Below, in pieces: positions 52,212 through 60,734 of a DNA stretch of 64,000 bases. Each line of letters starts with the position of its first letter. Positions within the stretch are counted from its first letter, which is position 1. The notes beneath the pieces were generated by a model. The model was not told the DNA's origin, did no database searches, and saw only the letters and a program-made list of their open reading frames with translations. Source of the DNA: Pelagerythrobacter sp041912895 (GTDB lineage: Bacteria; Pseudomonadota; Alphaproteobacteria; Sphingomonadales; Sphingomonadaceae); the NCBI RefSeq assembly GCF_041912895.1, contig NZ_JAYSGI010000002.1:689010-753009 (forward strand), read 5' to 3'. A program made the translations under genes and the position numbers.

Positions 52212-52619
52212 TCAGGCCACTGCTGGAGGGCCGCGGAGGGGCGGCCGGAGATGGAGGATGCGAGCGAGCGGCGCGCTGCGTATCGGTGTCAGACCGAGCA
52301 GGAGAATGAAGACCAGCGCCCCGCCCAGCAGTACCTCGTCCGCCGCCCCCGGCGCGACTTTGGCCAACCCGGTGAAGGCGCACGTCGTGTCCTTCGCGCT
52401 GTCTCGGTGATCGGGTTTGCCGTCATCCTTCATCGGGATGGCGAGCGCGGCCGTGTGCGGGCCGCCGGCCATGCCGGTGCAGATGGTCACGGTCAGAACC
52501 TTCTGGTCCGCCTCGACCATGTAGCCGGCGGGCACGAGCGCCTTCAGGCACAGGGCAAGCGCAAAGATCGCCGCTATCCAGCGACGGCCGCTTGCTGTCG
52601 TGGCGCGCCCCAACCTCAT
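52212..52619 (-). CDS. DUF2946-type small membrane protein
   Basis: A 135-residue protein with an N-terminal helix (WIAAIFALALCLKALVPAGY), a central exported-side segment containing VTICTGMAGG and DTTCAFTGLAKV, with two cysteines that could pair or bind a metal, and a second helix near residue 97. The C-terminal end is basic. The combination LVPAGYM plus VTICTG is the DUF2946 pattern. These small proteins are common beside copper- and iron-type TonB systems, but their role is not known. It lies 85 bp after the ZnuD-like gene and 68 bp before the second receptor. Confidence 0.8.
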   Translation of the reverse strand: MRLGRATTASGRRWIAAIFALALCLKALVPAGYMVEADQKVLTVTICTGMAGGPHTAALAIPMKDDGKPDHRDSAKDTTCAFTGLAKVAPGAADEVLLGGALVFILLLGLTPIRSAPLARILHLRPPLRGPPAVA

Positions 52620-52704
52620 CGACCGCGCCGTTAGCAGCGATGCTTGGCGATGTCAGGCACGTTTCGACCTCCGGACACGTACAAGTGTGCTACGCTCCGC
52701 GGGT

Positions 52705-54969
52705 TCAGAACGAATGGCGCATGCCGATCACGACGTTGCGGCCGCGCAGCGGCGACTGGTCCTTGACGAACGAGGTGTGCACGAAGGCGAGTTCGTTGGT
52801 CAGGTTGGTCCCGCGCACGTAGAACTCGACCGACTTCGCATCGTCGATGTCGAAGCGGTAGGACAGCGTGGCGTTGACCATATCGTAGCCGCCCGTTCGC
52901 GTCTCGTATGAAGCGACCTCATCCTGCGCGAAGGTGCGGTAGTATTCGACATCGGCCGACAGCGGCCCCGCGCTGTGTTCGTACCGCGCGCCGAGCCGGG
53001 CCGGGGGAATGCGCGGCAGGTTGTCGTCCTCGCTCTTGAGCTTGGTGTCGACGTAGTCGCCGAACACCGTCACTCGCGAGGCCGGCGTGAACTGATAGCT
53101 GACCTGGCCGTCCACACCGGCAAAACGCGCATCGGCCGCCGTGTAGATCAGGAAGTTATGAGGAACCCCGGATTCCGCTTCGATCTCGATGAGGCGGGCG
53201 AAAACGTAGTCTTCGATATCCTGGTAGAACAGGCCGACCTCGAACTCAAGCGGTCCTCCGACCTTGCGGAGCGTGAGGTTGACCGAGTCCACCGCTTCGA
53301 GAACATCTTCCGGGTCGAGCCCTTCGTCTTCCAGGATCGGATTGCTCGCAGCGAGGCCGAGTTCGTAGCTGTTGGTCGCCAGATTGTTGCCGCGCGCGTA
53401 AAGCTCGCGCACGCTCGGCGCTCGTTCCGTATGGGCCAGCGAGAGCGCCACGGCATAGCCGTTAGCGACATTCCAGGTCGCCCCGATCGAGGCTGAAAAG
53501 GGCTTGTGTTTCGTCGTGGGATTACGCGTGATGAAGCTTTCGATCGCCTCGGTTTCGAGCACCTCCCGCCAATTCGGCCCATACCATTCGGTGAACAGTT
53601 CCTGATACAGCGGCGACAGCGTTTCGCGGAAGGCGGGTGGCGAGATGTCGATCGTGCGCCAATCCTGCCGCGCCGCGATCTCGAAATCCACCGGCCCGAA
53701 CGATCGCCGTTCGCTCAGGAAAATGCCGACATTCTCAGTCAGGTAGTCGGGCGCGCCGACGAGACCATAACCGTTTTCGGGGAACGGACGGTGAAGGTCG
53801 TTGATGTTGATGCCGGTGAACGTGCCGTCGGTATATTGCACGCCGAGCGTTCCGGTGAACCCGAAGATCGGCTCGTGCGTCAGTTCGAGCCGCCCGTCCC
53901 ACAGCTCGTTGGTGTAGCGCGTGAACAGGCTCGGTCCGTCGATCTCGTCATGCGCGTAATCGGTATAGGAACCGCGCAGCCTTACATGGCTGAAGCCCGG
54001 CAGGAGATCGTCGTAGTCCGCGCGGACATCGAACCGGTCGCTGGCCAGCTTGATATAGGCCGTGTGGCTGTCGGGAGAGCCGAACGGATCTTCGAACCCG
54101 CCATGCGCCTCGCAGTGCAGATCCAGCCCGTGCGTATGGCACACGCCGTTCAAATGGCTGTGGCCGGGCAGCCCGTATTCACTTTCCATCCGCGTGTAGG
54201 CCGCCCCGATATAGCCTTTGGCCGTGATCCATGACGCGCCGACGGCGTAGCTGGTGCTCTCGGTGAAGGAATCGCGCAACTTGTCCGAGCCGAAGCTGTC
54301 CGGCACGTCGTAATCCTCGGCAGCGCGGCGTGCGCCTTCCGCGTGGATGGCGAACTGGCCGATGCCGGCGGTCACGCGCCCCACGAGGGTCTTCTCCTCG
54401 TCGCCGGTGCCATAGCGAACCTCGGTCGCGCCGGTCAGGCCGCCTTGGGGAACGGCCTTGGGAACTTTACTGTCGATCAGGTTGATCGCGCCGTTGACCG
54501 CGCTGCCGCCGTAGCGAACCGCCGCCGGCCCGCGCTGGATCTCGATCGCATCGAGCAGCAGCGGGTCGGTGGTGATCGCGTGATCGGGGGACACCGACGA
54601 GACGTCGAACAGGTTGGCGCCGTCGGTGAGAACCTCGATGCGGGGCACCGTCTGGCCACGGATGACCGGACGCGACGCGCCGCCGCCAAAGTTGTCGAGA
54701 TGTACGCCGGGCAGGCCGGCGAGCGTCTCGCCCAGCCCGCTCTGGCGGCGATGCGCCAGCTCGTCGCCTGCCAGAACCTGCACGGGTAGCGCGGAAATTT
54801 CTTCGGTTTCGAGCGACTGCCCGGTCACGACGATTTGGTTCGGCCGATCCTGTTCGCGAGCTTCCTGTTCCTCGGAGGCGTCCTGCGCCCAGGCCGGTGA
54901 GGTGAAACCGGTTACAAAGGATGCCGATGCCAGAAGCACGGCAGTGCTCCGGCCGATGAGATTGCGCAC
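52705..54969 (-). CDS. ZnuD-like TonB-dependent receptor
   Basis: A 754-residue TonB-dependent receptor from GTG 54969 (GGAG 10 nt upstream). The signal peptide ends at about residue 28 (SPAWAQD) and the Ton box is QIVVTG. The plug shows TLAGLPGVHLDNFGGGASRP and VIRGQTVPRIEVLTDGANLF, and the barrel ends RNVVIGMRHSF. An extracellular loop carries a His/Cys-rich stretch (GHSHLNGVCHTHGLDLHCEA, near residue 270), the hallmark of ZnuD-type zinc receptors. A 17-bp palindrome 44-60 bp upstream looks like a Zur site. Zinc uptake is the best guess; no binding data are implied. Confidence 0.88.
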   Translation of the reverse strand: MRNLIGRSTAVLLASASFVTGFTSPAWAQDASEEQEAREQDRPNQIVVTGQSLETEEISALPVQVLAGDELAHRRQSGLGETLAGLPGVHLDNFGGGASRPVIRGQTVPRIEVLTDGANLFDVSSVSPDHAITTDPLLLDAIEIQRGPAAVRYGGSAVNGAINLIDSKVPKAVPQGGLTGATEVRYGTGDEEKTLVGRVTAGIGQFAIHAEGARRAAEDYDVPDSFGSDKLRDSFTESTSYAVGASWITAKGYIGAAYTRMESEYGLPGHSHLNGVCHTHGLDLHCEAHGGFEDPFGSPDSHTAYIKLASDRFDVRADYDDLLPGFSHVRLRGSYTDYAHDEIDGPSLFTRYTNELWDGRLELTHEPIFGFTGTLGVQYTDGTFTGININDLHRPFPENGYGLVGAPDYLTENVGIFLSERRSFGPVDFEIAARQDWRTIDISPPAFRETLSPLYQELFTEWYGPNWREVLETEAIESFITRNPTTKHKPFSASIGATWNVANGYAVALSLAHTERAPSVRELYARGNNLATNSYELGLAASNPILEDEGLDPEDVLEAVDSVNLTLRKVGGPLEFEVGLFYQDIEDYVFARLIEIEAESGVPHNFLIYTAADARFAGVDGQVSYQFTPASRVTVFGDYVDTKLKSEDDNLPRIPPARLGARYEHSAGPLSADVEYYRTFAQDEVASYETRTGGYDMVNATLSYRFDIDDAKSVEFYVRGTNLTNELAFVHTSFVKDQSPLRGRNVVIGMRHSF

Positions 54970-55012
54970 GATTATGAAACTCCGTCGTTCTTTCGGTTCG
55001 GAGGCGCGCGTT

Positions 55013-55029
55013 ATGTGATACTATCTCAT
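55013..55029 (-). promoter_or_regulatory. Zur-like operator palindrome ahead of the ZnuD-like gene
   Basis: On the plus strand ATGTGATACTATCTCAT is a palindrome with 7 of 8 positions matching in each arm around a central C. Its AT-rich GATA-N-TATC core resembles alphaproteobacterial Zur (Fur-family) sites. It lies 44-60 bp before the start codon, in the expected promoter position. Confidence 0.45.
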
Positions 55030-55131
55030 TCTGTCAACAACGACCGTCGGTCTGTGAGGATTTTCAGAAAAGGCGGTTGCAGAGCGGCACACCTCCCCAG
55101 CATTTATTGCGTTGAGCAGGACTTGCGCCGA

Positions 55132-55824
55132 TCAGCTCACTGCAATCCGGTATCCCACCCCCGGTTCGTTGACGATCAGCCGCGGGTTTGCCGGATCGGC
55201 TTCCAGCTTCCGGCGCAGCGCGCGGATGGCGACGCGCAGGTAGTCGAGATCTTGCCGGTGGGCGGGGCCCCAGACGGTTTCGAGAAGGCTTTCGTGGGTC
55301 ACCACGCGACCGGGTCGGTCGGCCAGCGCCCACAGCAGGTTGAACTCGCGCGGGGTGAGATCGACCCGTTTGCCGTGGAGCGTCACGGTGTGGGCTTCAC
55401 GGTCGATCCGGCCTTCGGCGAAGTCGCGCGCCGCGGCATCGGCGAGCGGCCCGGCCTTGCGGCGCAGCGCGGAACGAACGCGAGCGAGCAATTCCTCGCT
55501 GTCGAACGGCTTCGTCACGAAGTCGTCGGCCCCGAGATCGAGCGCGGCGACCTTTTCTTCGGTCGCGTCGCGCGCGGTCAGGACGATCACGGCGATGCCG
55601 CGCGCGGACAGCTGCGGCACGATCTCCAGCCCGTCGCGGTCGGGCAGCCCCAGATCGAGTAGCGCCACCAGCGGCGGAGGCTCCGCGTTCGCGAAACGCA
55701 ATGCCTCTCCAGCGTTCGCGGCCTCCGCATGGCTGACGCCGATGCGGTCGAGCGCGCCGGTGAGCAGGCGGCGGATCGCTGGTTCATCGTCGACGATCAG
55801 GACATCGTTACGCACCGTGTCCAT
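55132..55824 (-). CDS. kdpE: Kdp response regulator KdpE
   Basis: OmpR-family response regulator that activates the kdp operon when potassium is scarce. It has 230 residues from ATG 55824 (GGAAGGGGAGG just upstream). Receiver domain: VLIVDDEPAIRRLL with the acidic pair, the phosphorylation Asp in ALLDLGLPDRDGLEI (near residue 55), VLTARDATEEKVAALDLGAD and the Lys in DDFVTKPFDSEELLAR. The C-terminal winged helix shows VDLTPREFNLLWALADRPGR and LDYLRVAIRALRRKLE. The start lies 17 bp inside kdpD, so the two are translationally coupled. Confidence 0.95.
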   Translation of the reverse strand: MDTVRNDVLIVDDEPAIRRLLTGALDRIGVSHAEAANAGEALRFANAEPPPLVALLDLGLPDRDGLEIVPQLSARGIAVIVLTARDATEEKVAALDLGADDFVTKPFDSEELLARVRSALRRKAGPLADAAARDFAEGRIDREAHTVTLHGKRVDLTPREFNLLWALADRPGRVVTHESLLETVWGPAHRQDLDYLRVAIRALRRKLEADPANPRLIVNEPGVGYRIAVS

Positions 55825-58456
55825 CCTCCCCTTCCTCGACGCTGCGATTAGGCGTGGGCAGAGTGACGGTAAAGACGGCCCCGCCGCCAGGGCGATTGCC
55901 CGCTGCGATCGTGCCGCCCACCGCTTCGATGAAATTCTTCGCGATCCACAGGCCGAGGCCCGATCCGCCCACGCGATCGCTGCCTTCCAGGCGGTGAAAC
56001 CGGTCGAACAGACCTTCAGTTGCGGGGAGGCCCGGCCCCCGGTCGAGCACGCGGCACGACACCGCATCCTCAGCGCATGCCAGTTTGACAGTGACGTGGC
56101 TACTGGCTGCTGAGAACTTGAGCGCATTGTCGATCAGATTGATGAGCACGTGGCGCAGCAGCAGCGGATCGCTGCGCACGAGCGGGCAATCGGCATCGAT
56201 CGCGGTTTCGACCCGCGCACCGGGGCGGTCCTGCCGCAGATCGCGCAACACGGCCGTGATCACGTCTGTCAGGTCGACGCTTTCCCACTTCGGCTCGATC
56301 GTCCCGTGTTCGATCCGTGAGGCTTCGAGCAGGTCGTTGAGGAAACGCTGGAGGCGGCGCGATTCGCCGCGCGCGATACGCACTTCCTCGGCGAACTCGC
56401 CTTGCGCCGGGATCGCTTCAGCCGCCGCGATTACCGCGGTCAGCGGCGTGCGCAGGTCGTGCGCGATGCTGCCGAGCAGCGCGCCGCGCAGTTGGTCTCG
56501 TTCGCGCAGGGTGCCGACCTGCCGGGCCTGCGCCTCCAGCACCAGCCGCTCGTGCGCCAGCGCGGTCTGATCGACCAGCGAGGCGAGCAGCGTCGCATCG
56601 TCGGGCCGGATCACGCGCTGCTGCGAAACCCGCGCGACGCCGAGGGCGCCCATCGTGCCGAGCGAAGTGCGCAGGGGATGGAACTGCCAGTCGGACGCGT
56701 TGAGCGTGCCGGTATCGCGCCCCGTCGGCTCGCCATGTTCGATCGCCCAACGCGCGGCCGCGTCGTCGACCATGTCGAGCCGGGCGAATTTTTCGTTCCC
56801 GCGCACTACCGTGCTGTCTTCCTCCAGCGCGACGATGATCGCTGCGACATCCAGAAGCGCGCCGATTTCGCGACAGGCGACTGCCGCCGTCTCGTCCTTG
56901 CTGGACAGCCCGCCCATCAGCCCCGCGAACCGCGCCAGCGAGGCGTTGAGGCGCGCGACCCCTGCGCTCGTTTCGGCCTGACGGCGAATCTTCCCGGCGA
57001 GCCCGCCCACGACGCCCGCCACCAGCGCAAGCACGACGAATGTTATCACGTCCGCGGAGCCGTCGATCTCCAGCGTGTAGAGCGGTCTCGTGAAGAAGAA
57101 ATTGTAGGCCAGCGCCGCCCATGCCGCCGCCCACAAGCCTGCGCGCATCCGCAGTAGCGTGGCCGAGAGGATCACCGGGAGAAGCAGCAGCAGGTCGATC
57201 GCGCTCGTCGAAATCCACGGCAGCGCGAGGTGGATCAGCCCGGCCGCCGCGGCGACCAGCAGGAAGGCGAGAATGTTGTCGCGCTGCGAATAGGGATCGC
57301 GCGGCTTTTCCGGCTTCTCGTCCGCTTCGTCGAGCGGGAGCACGTGAACCGCGACACCCTGCGCCTTGCGGATCACCTCCTGCGCGATCGAGCCGTGGCG
57401 CCATTCGAACCAGCGACTGCGGCGGCTCTTGCCGATCACGATCTGGCTGGCGCGCAGTTCCTTCGCCTGATCGACCAGCGCCTGTCCCACGTCGTTCGCC
57501 GCCACCGTCATCAGCGATGCGCCGAGCGAGGAGGCAAGCGCGAGATTGTCGGCCAGTTGCTCGCGCTGGCTGCCGCTCACGGCGCGCGCGCTGCCACTTT
57601 CGATCACCACCGCCGTCCAGTTCGCCCGCAGCATGTCCGCCAAGCGTTTGGCCTGGCGGACGACGCGCGCGCCGCCCTTGCCGGGGCTGACGGCGACCAT
57701 CAACCGCTCGCCCGCCGCGAATGCGCCACTGTCGCCGCTGGCCACGAGATCGTCGGCCAGGCGGCGATCGACGTTGCGCGCGGCGAAGCGCAGCGCCAGC
57801 TCGCGCAGGGCCGCGAGCTTGGTGGGCGTAAAGAAGTTGCCCAGCGCGCGGCCCGCGGTTTCGGGCAGGTAGATTTTGCCCGCTTCCAGCCGTTCGATCA
57901 GCGCCTGCGGCGGCAGGTCGACGACGATCAGCTCCGCATCCTCGAGGATCTGATCCGGCACCGTTTCGCGCACGCGGACATGGGTGAAGCCCGCGACGAC
58001 GTCATTGAGGCTTTCGATGTGCTGGATGTTGACCGTCGTCGCCACGTCGATCCCGGCGGCGAGCAGCTCGGCGACGTCCTGCCAGCGCTTGGGATGGCGG
58101 CTGCCCGGCGCATTGGTGTGGGCGAGTTCGTCCACCAGCACCAGATCGGGCCGGCGTGCCAGCACGGCATCGATATCGAACTCGTCGAGCCGGTGCCCTT
58201 TGTGATCGATCATCCGGCGCGGCAGAGTCTCGAGCGGTTCCAGCAGCAGCGCGGTCTCGCTGCGGCCATGGGTTTCGGCGACGCCGACCAGCACGCCCCG
58301 CCCTTCGGCCTGATGCCGCGCCGCTTCCTGCAGCATGCGGTAGGTCTTGCCCACGCCCGGGGCGGCACCGAGGTAGACCGTCAGCCGCCCGGCCTGCTCC
58401 TTGCGGGCGAGCCGCAGGAAGCGTTCGGCGCTCGTCTCGGGCGTCTGGTCGGTCAT
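55808..58456 (-). CDS. kdpD: Kdp sensor histidine kinase KdpD
   Basis: Membrane sensor kinase for low potassium and turgor. It has 882 residues. The N-terminal KdpD domain carries Walker A LGAAPGVGKTYRML (near residue 31), DLVLVDELAHTNAPG and TVNIQHIESLNDVVAGFTH. A USP-like domain follows (about 245-370), then four membrane helices (about 400-490), a GAF-like region, and the kinase core with the His in GSIAHDLRTPLTAVIAAAEA (near 663) and N-box HVLINLIDNALKFS, G-box GGSGLGLWIAKNFIEA. All key residues are present. It starts 13 bp after kdpC. Confidence 0.96.
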   Translation of the reverse strand: MTDQTPETSAERFLRLARKEQAGRLTVYLGAAPGVGKTYRMLQEAARHQAEGRGVLVGVAETHGRSETALLLEPLETLPRRMIDHKGHRLDEFDIDAVLARRPDLVLVDELAHTNAPGSRHPKRWQDVAELLAAGIDVATTVNIQHIESLNDVVAGFTHVRVRETVPDQILEDAELIVVDLPPQALIERLEAGKIYLPETAGRALGNFFTPTKLAALRELALRFAARNVDRRLADDLVASGDSGAFAAGERLMVAVSPGKGGARVVRQAKRLADMLRANWTAVVIESGSARAVSGSQREQLADNLALASSLGASLMTVAANDVGQALVDQAKELRASQIVIGKSRRSRWFEWRHGSIAQEVIRKAQGVAVHVLPLDEADEKPEKPRDPYSQRDNILAFLLVAAAAGLIHLALPWISTSAIDLLLLLPVILSATLLRMRAGLWAAAWAALAYNFFFTRPLYTLEIDGSADVITFVVLALVAGVVGGLAGKIRRQAETSAGVARLNASLARFAGLMGGLSSKDETAAVACREIGALLDVAAIIVALEEDSTVVRGNEKFARLDMVDDAAARWAIEHGEPTGRDTGTLNASDWQFHPLRTSLGTMGALGVARVSQQRVIRPDDATLLASLVDQTALAHERLVLEAQARQVGTLRERDQLRGALLGSIAHDLRTPLTAVIAAAEAIPAQGEFAEEVRIARGESRRLQRFLNDLLEASRIEHGTIEPKWESVDLTDVITAVLRDLRQDRPGARVETAIDADCPLVRSDPLLLRHVLINLIDNALKFSAASSHVTVKLACAEDAVSCRVLDRGPGLPATEGLFDRFHRLEGSDRVGGSGLGLWIAKNFIEAVGGTIAAGNRPGGGAVFTVTLPTPNRSVEEGEDGHGA

Positions 58457-58469
58457 TGTTGCAACGGCA

Positions 58470-59024
58470 TTATTCCGCCAACCGGTCGAGCGCCAGATTG
58501 ACTCGCAGTACGTTCACGATCGGCTCCGGCGCGAATATGCCGCCCGGCGCGACGGCCGCATCGTAGGCGAGTTGGCGCACTTGCGCTTCGTCCACCCCGC
58601 GCGCGGCGGCGATCCGCGCCGCCTGGTAAAGCGCGCCATCGAGGGAGATATGCGGATCGAGCCCGCCACCCGATGCCGCCACCAGATCGGCGGGAATCGG
58701 GTTGTCCGCCGTCGCGCCGTAGCGGGCGACGGTTTCCACAGCGCGGGCGGCGAGGTCGTCGCTGGTGGGCGACCAGTTGCTGCCCGCCGCCCCCATGCCA
58801 TCGTAATCGGCGGCGGACGGGCGCGGCCAGAAATACTCCGGCGAGGTGAAATCCTGCGCCACCAGTTCGCTGCCCACGGCCTGTCCGTCGCGCATGATGA
58901 TGGACCCGTCGGCCCGCCATGGCGCGGCCGTCTGCGCGAACGCCAGCATCAGAGCGACGTATCCGACCACGCAGACCAGCATCGTTGCCACCCAGAGGCG
59001 GAGAGAGGGAAGAAGATAGGTCAT
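58470..59024 (-). CDS. kdpC: Potassium-transporting ATPase subunit KdpC
   Basis: Single-pass subunit that stabilises the KdpFABC complex and aids ATP binding. It has 184 residues from ATG 59024. The N-terminal helix (LRLWVATMLVCVVGYVALML) is followed by the periplasmic-side KdpC domain: YFWPRPSAADYDGMGAAGSN, IPADLVAASGGGLDPHISLD and RVNLALDRL. Lengths and motifs are typical. It lies between kdpA (29 bp) and kdpD (13 bp). Confidence 0.96.
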   Translation of the reverse strand: MTYLLPSLRLWVATMLVCVVGYVALMLAFAQTAAPWRADGSIIMRDGQAVGSELVAQDFTSPEYFWPRPSAADYDGMGAAGSNWSPTSDDLAARAVETVARYGATADNPIPADLVAASGGGLDPHISLDGALYQAARIAAARGVDEAQVRQLAYDAAVAPGGIFAPEPIVNVLRVNLALDRLAE

Positions 59025-59053
59025 TTGTCCGTTATCCTTGTCCAGAGCCGGCC

Positions 59054-60712
59054 TCACGGCATCAGCGTCAGGTGTTCGGCCACCGGGCCGAGCGCCGCGG
59101 CAGGCATGAAGGTCAGTGCACCGAAGATGACGATGGTGATCACCAGCATCACGCCGAAGGTGCCGCCTTCCACGCTGAGAGTGCCGGCGCTTTCCGCGCT
59201 GCGCCGCTTGGCCATCAGCGAACCGACGATGGCGAGCGGGATGATGATCGGCAGGTAACGCCCGATCAGCATGACGATGCCGGTCGCGATGTTCCACGGC
59301 ACGGTCCCGTCGCCCAGCCCTTCGAATCCCGAACCGTTGTTCGCGCCCGCAGAGCTGAATTCGTAGAGGATTTCGGAGAAGCCGTGCGCGCCCACATTGT
59401 TCAGCGCATCCTGCCCCCAGGCGGTCGCCGCGAACAGTGCGGTGCCGCCGAGGATCAGCAGGGCGTGGCTGAACAGGGCCAGCACCGCCAGCCGCATCTC
59501 GCGCCCTTCCACCTTGTGACCGAGATATTCGGGCGTGCGGCCCACCATCATGCCCGCGATGAACACGGCGACGACGATGTAGAGGAACATGTTGATCATG
59601 CCCACGCCGACGCCGCCGAAGGTCGCGTTGAGCCACATGCCGGTCATCGGCATCAGGCCGGTCAGCGGATTGAGGCTGTCGTGCATCGCGCCGACCGACC
59701 CGTTGCTGGTCGATGTCGTCAGCACGGCCCATAGCGGCCCGGTGGTGGCGCCCAGGCGCAGTTCCTTGCCCTCCAGGTTGCCCACGTTCTCCATCACCGG
59801 CAGCGCGGCGAAGGCCTGCGTCGGCGCGGCTTCGAAACCGACCGCACCGCCGATCTTGACCAGCAGGAACACCAGCATCACCCCGAAGACGACACCGGCA
59901 TGCTTCATCCGGCCGACGATGTGGCCGAACATCCAGACGCAGGCCATCGGGATCAGGATGATCGCGATCATCTCGAACCCGTTCGACCAGAAATCGGGGT
60001 TTTCCAGCGGATGGGTGGAGTTCGGCCCGAAGAAGCCGCCGCCATTGGTGCCGAGCTGCTTGATCGCGACGAAGGCGGCGGCCGGACCGCGGGCGATGGT
60101 CTGCGCCACGCCTTCCAGCGTGGTGACCTGTGCCGCGCCCTGCAGCGTCATCGGCACGCCCGCCAGCGCGATCACCGCCGCGACCACGATCGCCAGCGGC
60201 AGCAGCACGCAGAACGCCGCGCGCTGCACGTCGAGGAAGAAATTCCCCATGCTCGCCTGTCCGCCGATCCCGCGCGCCAGGGCGGCAAGCGCGGCGATGC
60301 CGGTCGCGGCAGACACGAATTGCAGCCACATCAGCCCGCCGAGCTGGGCGAGGTAGCTCCAGGTGCTCTCGCCCGAATAGTGCTGGAGGTTGGTATTGGT
60401 CGTGAAGCTTGCCGCCGTGTTGAACACCAGGTCCAGCGGCGCGGCGCTCTGCCCGTCGGGGTTGAGCGGCAGCGCGTGTTGCAAAGCCAAAAGCGCGAAC
60501 ACGAACACGAACATCAGCGTGTTGAACGCCATCAGCGCGATCGCATACTGTTTCCAGTCCTGTGCCGGGCTGCCCCCGACCACGCGGGTGAACAGGCCGT
60601 CCGCCCGCGCGAAGCGGCCGGAAAACAGCGCGCTCATATATTTGCCGAGCGGCCACGACAGCGCCGCCGCGCCGCCGACGATCAGAATGATGGTGAGGAT
60701 TGCTGTAAGCAT
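59054..60712 (-). CDS. kdpA: Potassium-transporting ATPase subunit KdpA
   Basis: Potassium-selective channel-like subunit of the KdpFABC pump, with about ten membrane helices. It has 552 residues from ATG 60712. The selectivity-filter region reads AIKQLGTNGGGFFGPNSTHP, and another filter loop is FNTAASFTTNTNLQHYSGES; both are diagnostic. A C-terminal loop NNGSGFEGLGDGTVPWNIAT is the fourth. In this cluster kdpA follows kdpB instead of preceding it, with 22 bp between. Confidence 0.96.
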   Translation of the reverse strand: MLTAILTIILIVGGAAALSWPLGKYMSALFSGRFARADGLFTRVVGGSPAQDWKQYAIALMAFNTLMFVFVFALLALQHALPLNPDGQSAAPLDLVFNTAASFTTNTNLQHYSGESTWSYLAQLGGLMWLQFVSAATGIAALAALARGIGGQASMGNFFLDVQRAAFCVLLPLAIVVAAVIALAGVPMTLQGAAQVTTLEGVAQTIARGPAAAFVAIKQLGTNGGGFFGPNSTHPLENPDFWSNGFEMIAIILIPMACVWMFGHIVGRMKHAGVVFGVMLVFLLVKIGGAVGFEAAPTQAFAALPVMENVGNLEGKELRLGATTGPLWAVLTTSTSNGSVGAMHDSLNPLTGLMPMTGMWLNATFGGVGVGMINMFLYIVVAVFIAGMMVGRTPEYLGHKVEGREMRLAVLALFSHALLILGGTALFAATAWGQDALNNVGAHGFSEILYEFSSAGANNGSGFEGLGDGTVPWNIATGIVMLIGRYLPIIIPLAIVGSLMAKRRSAESAGTLSVEGGTFGVMLVITIVIFGALTFMPAAALGPVAEHLTLMP

Positions 60713-60734
60713 GGTCTATCCTTTTCGCGGGAGC

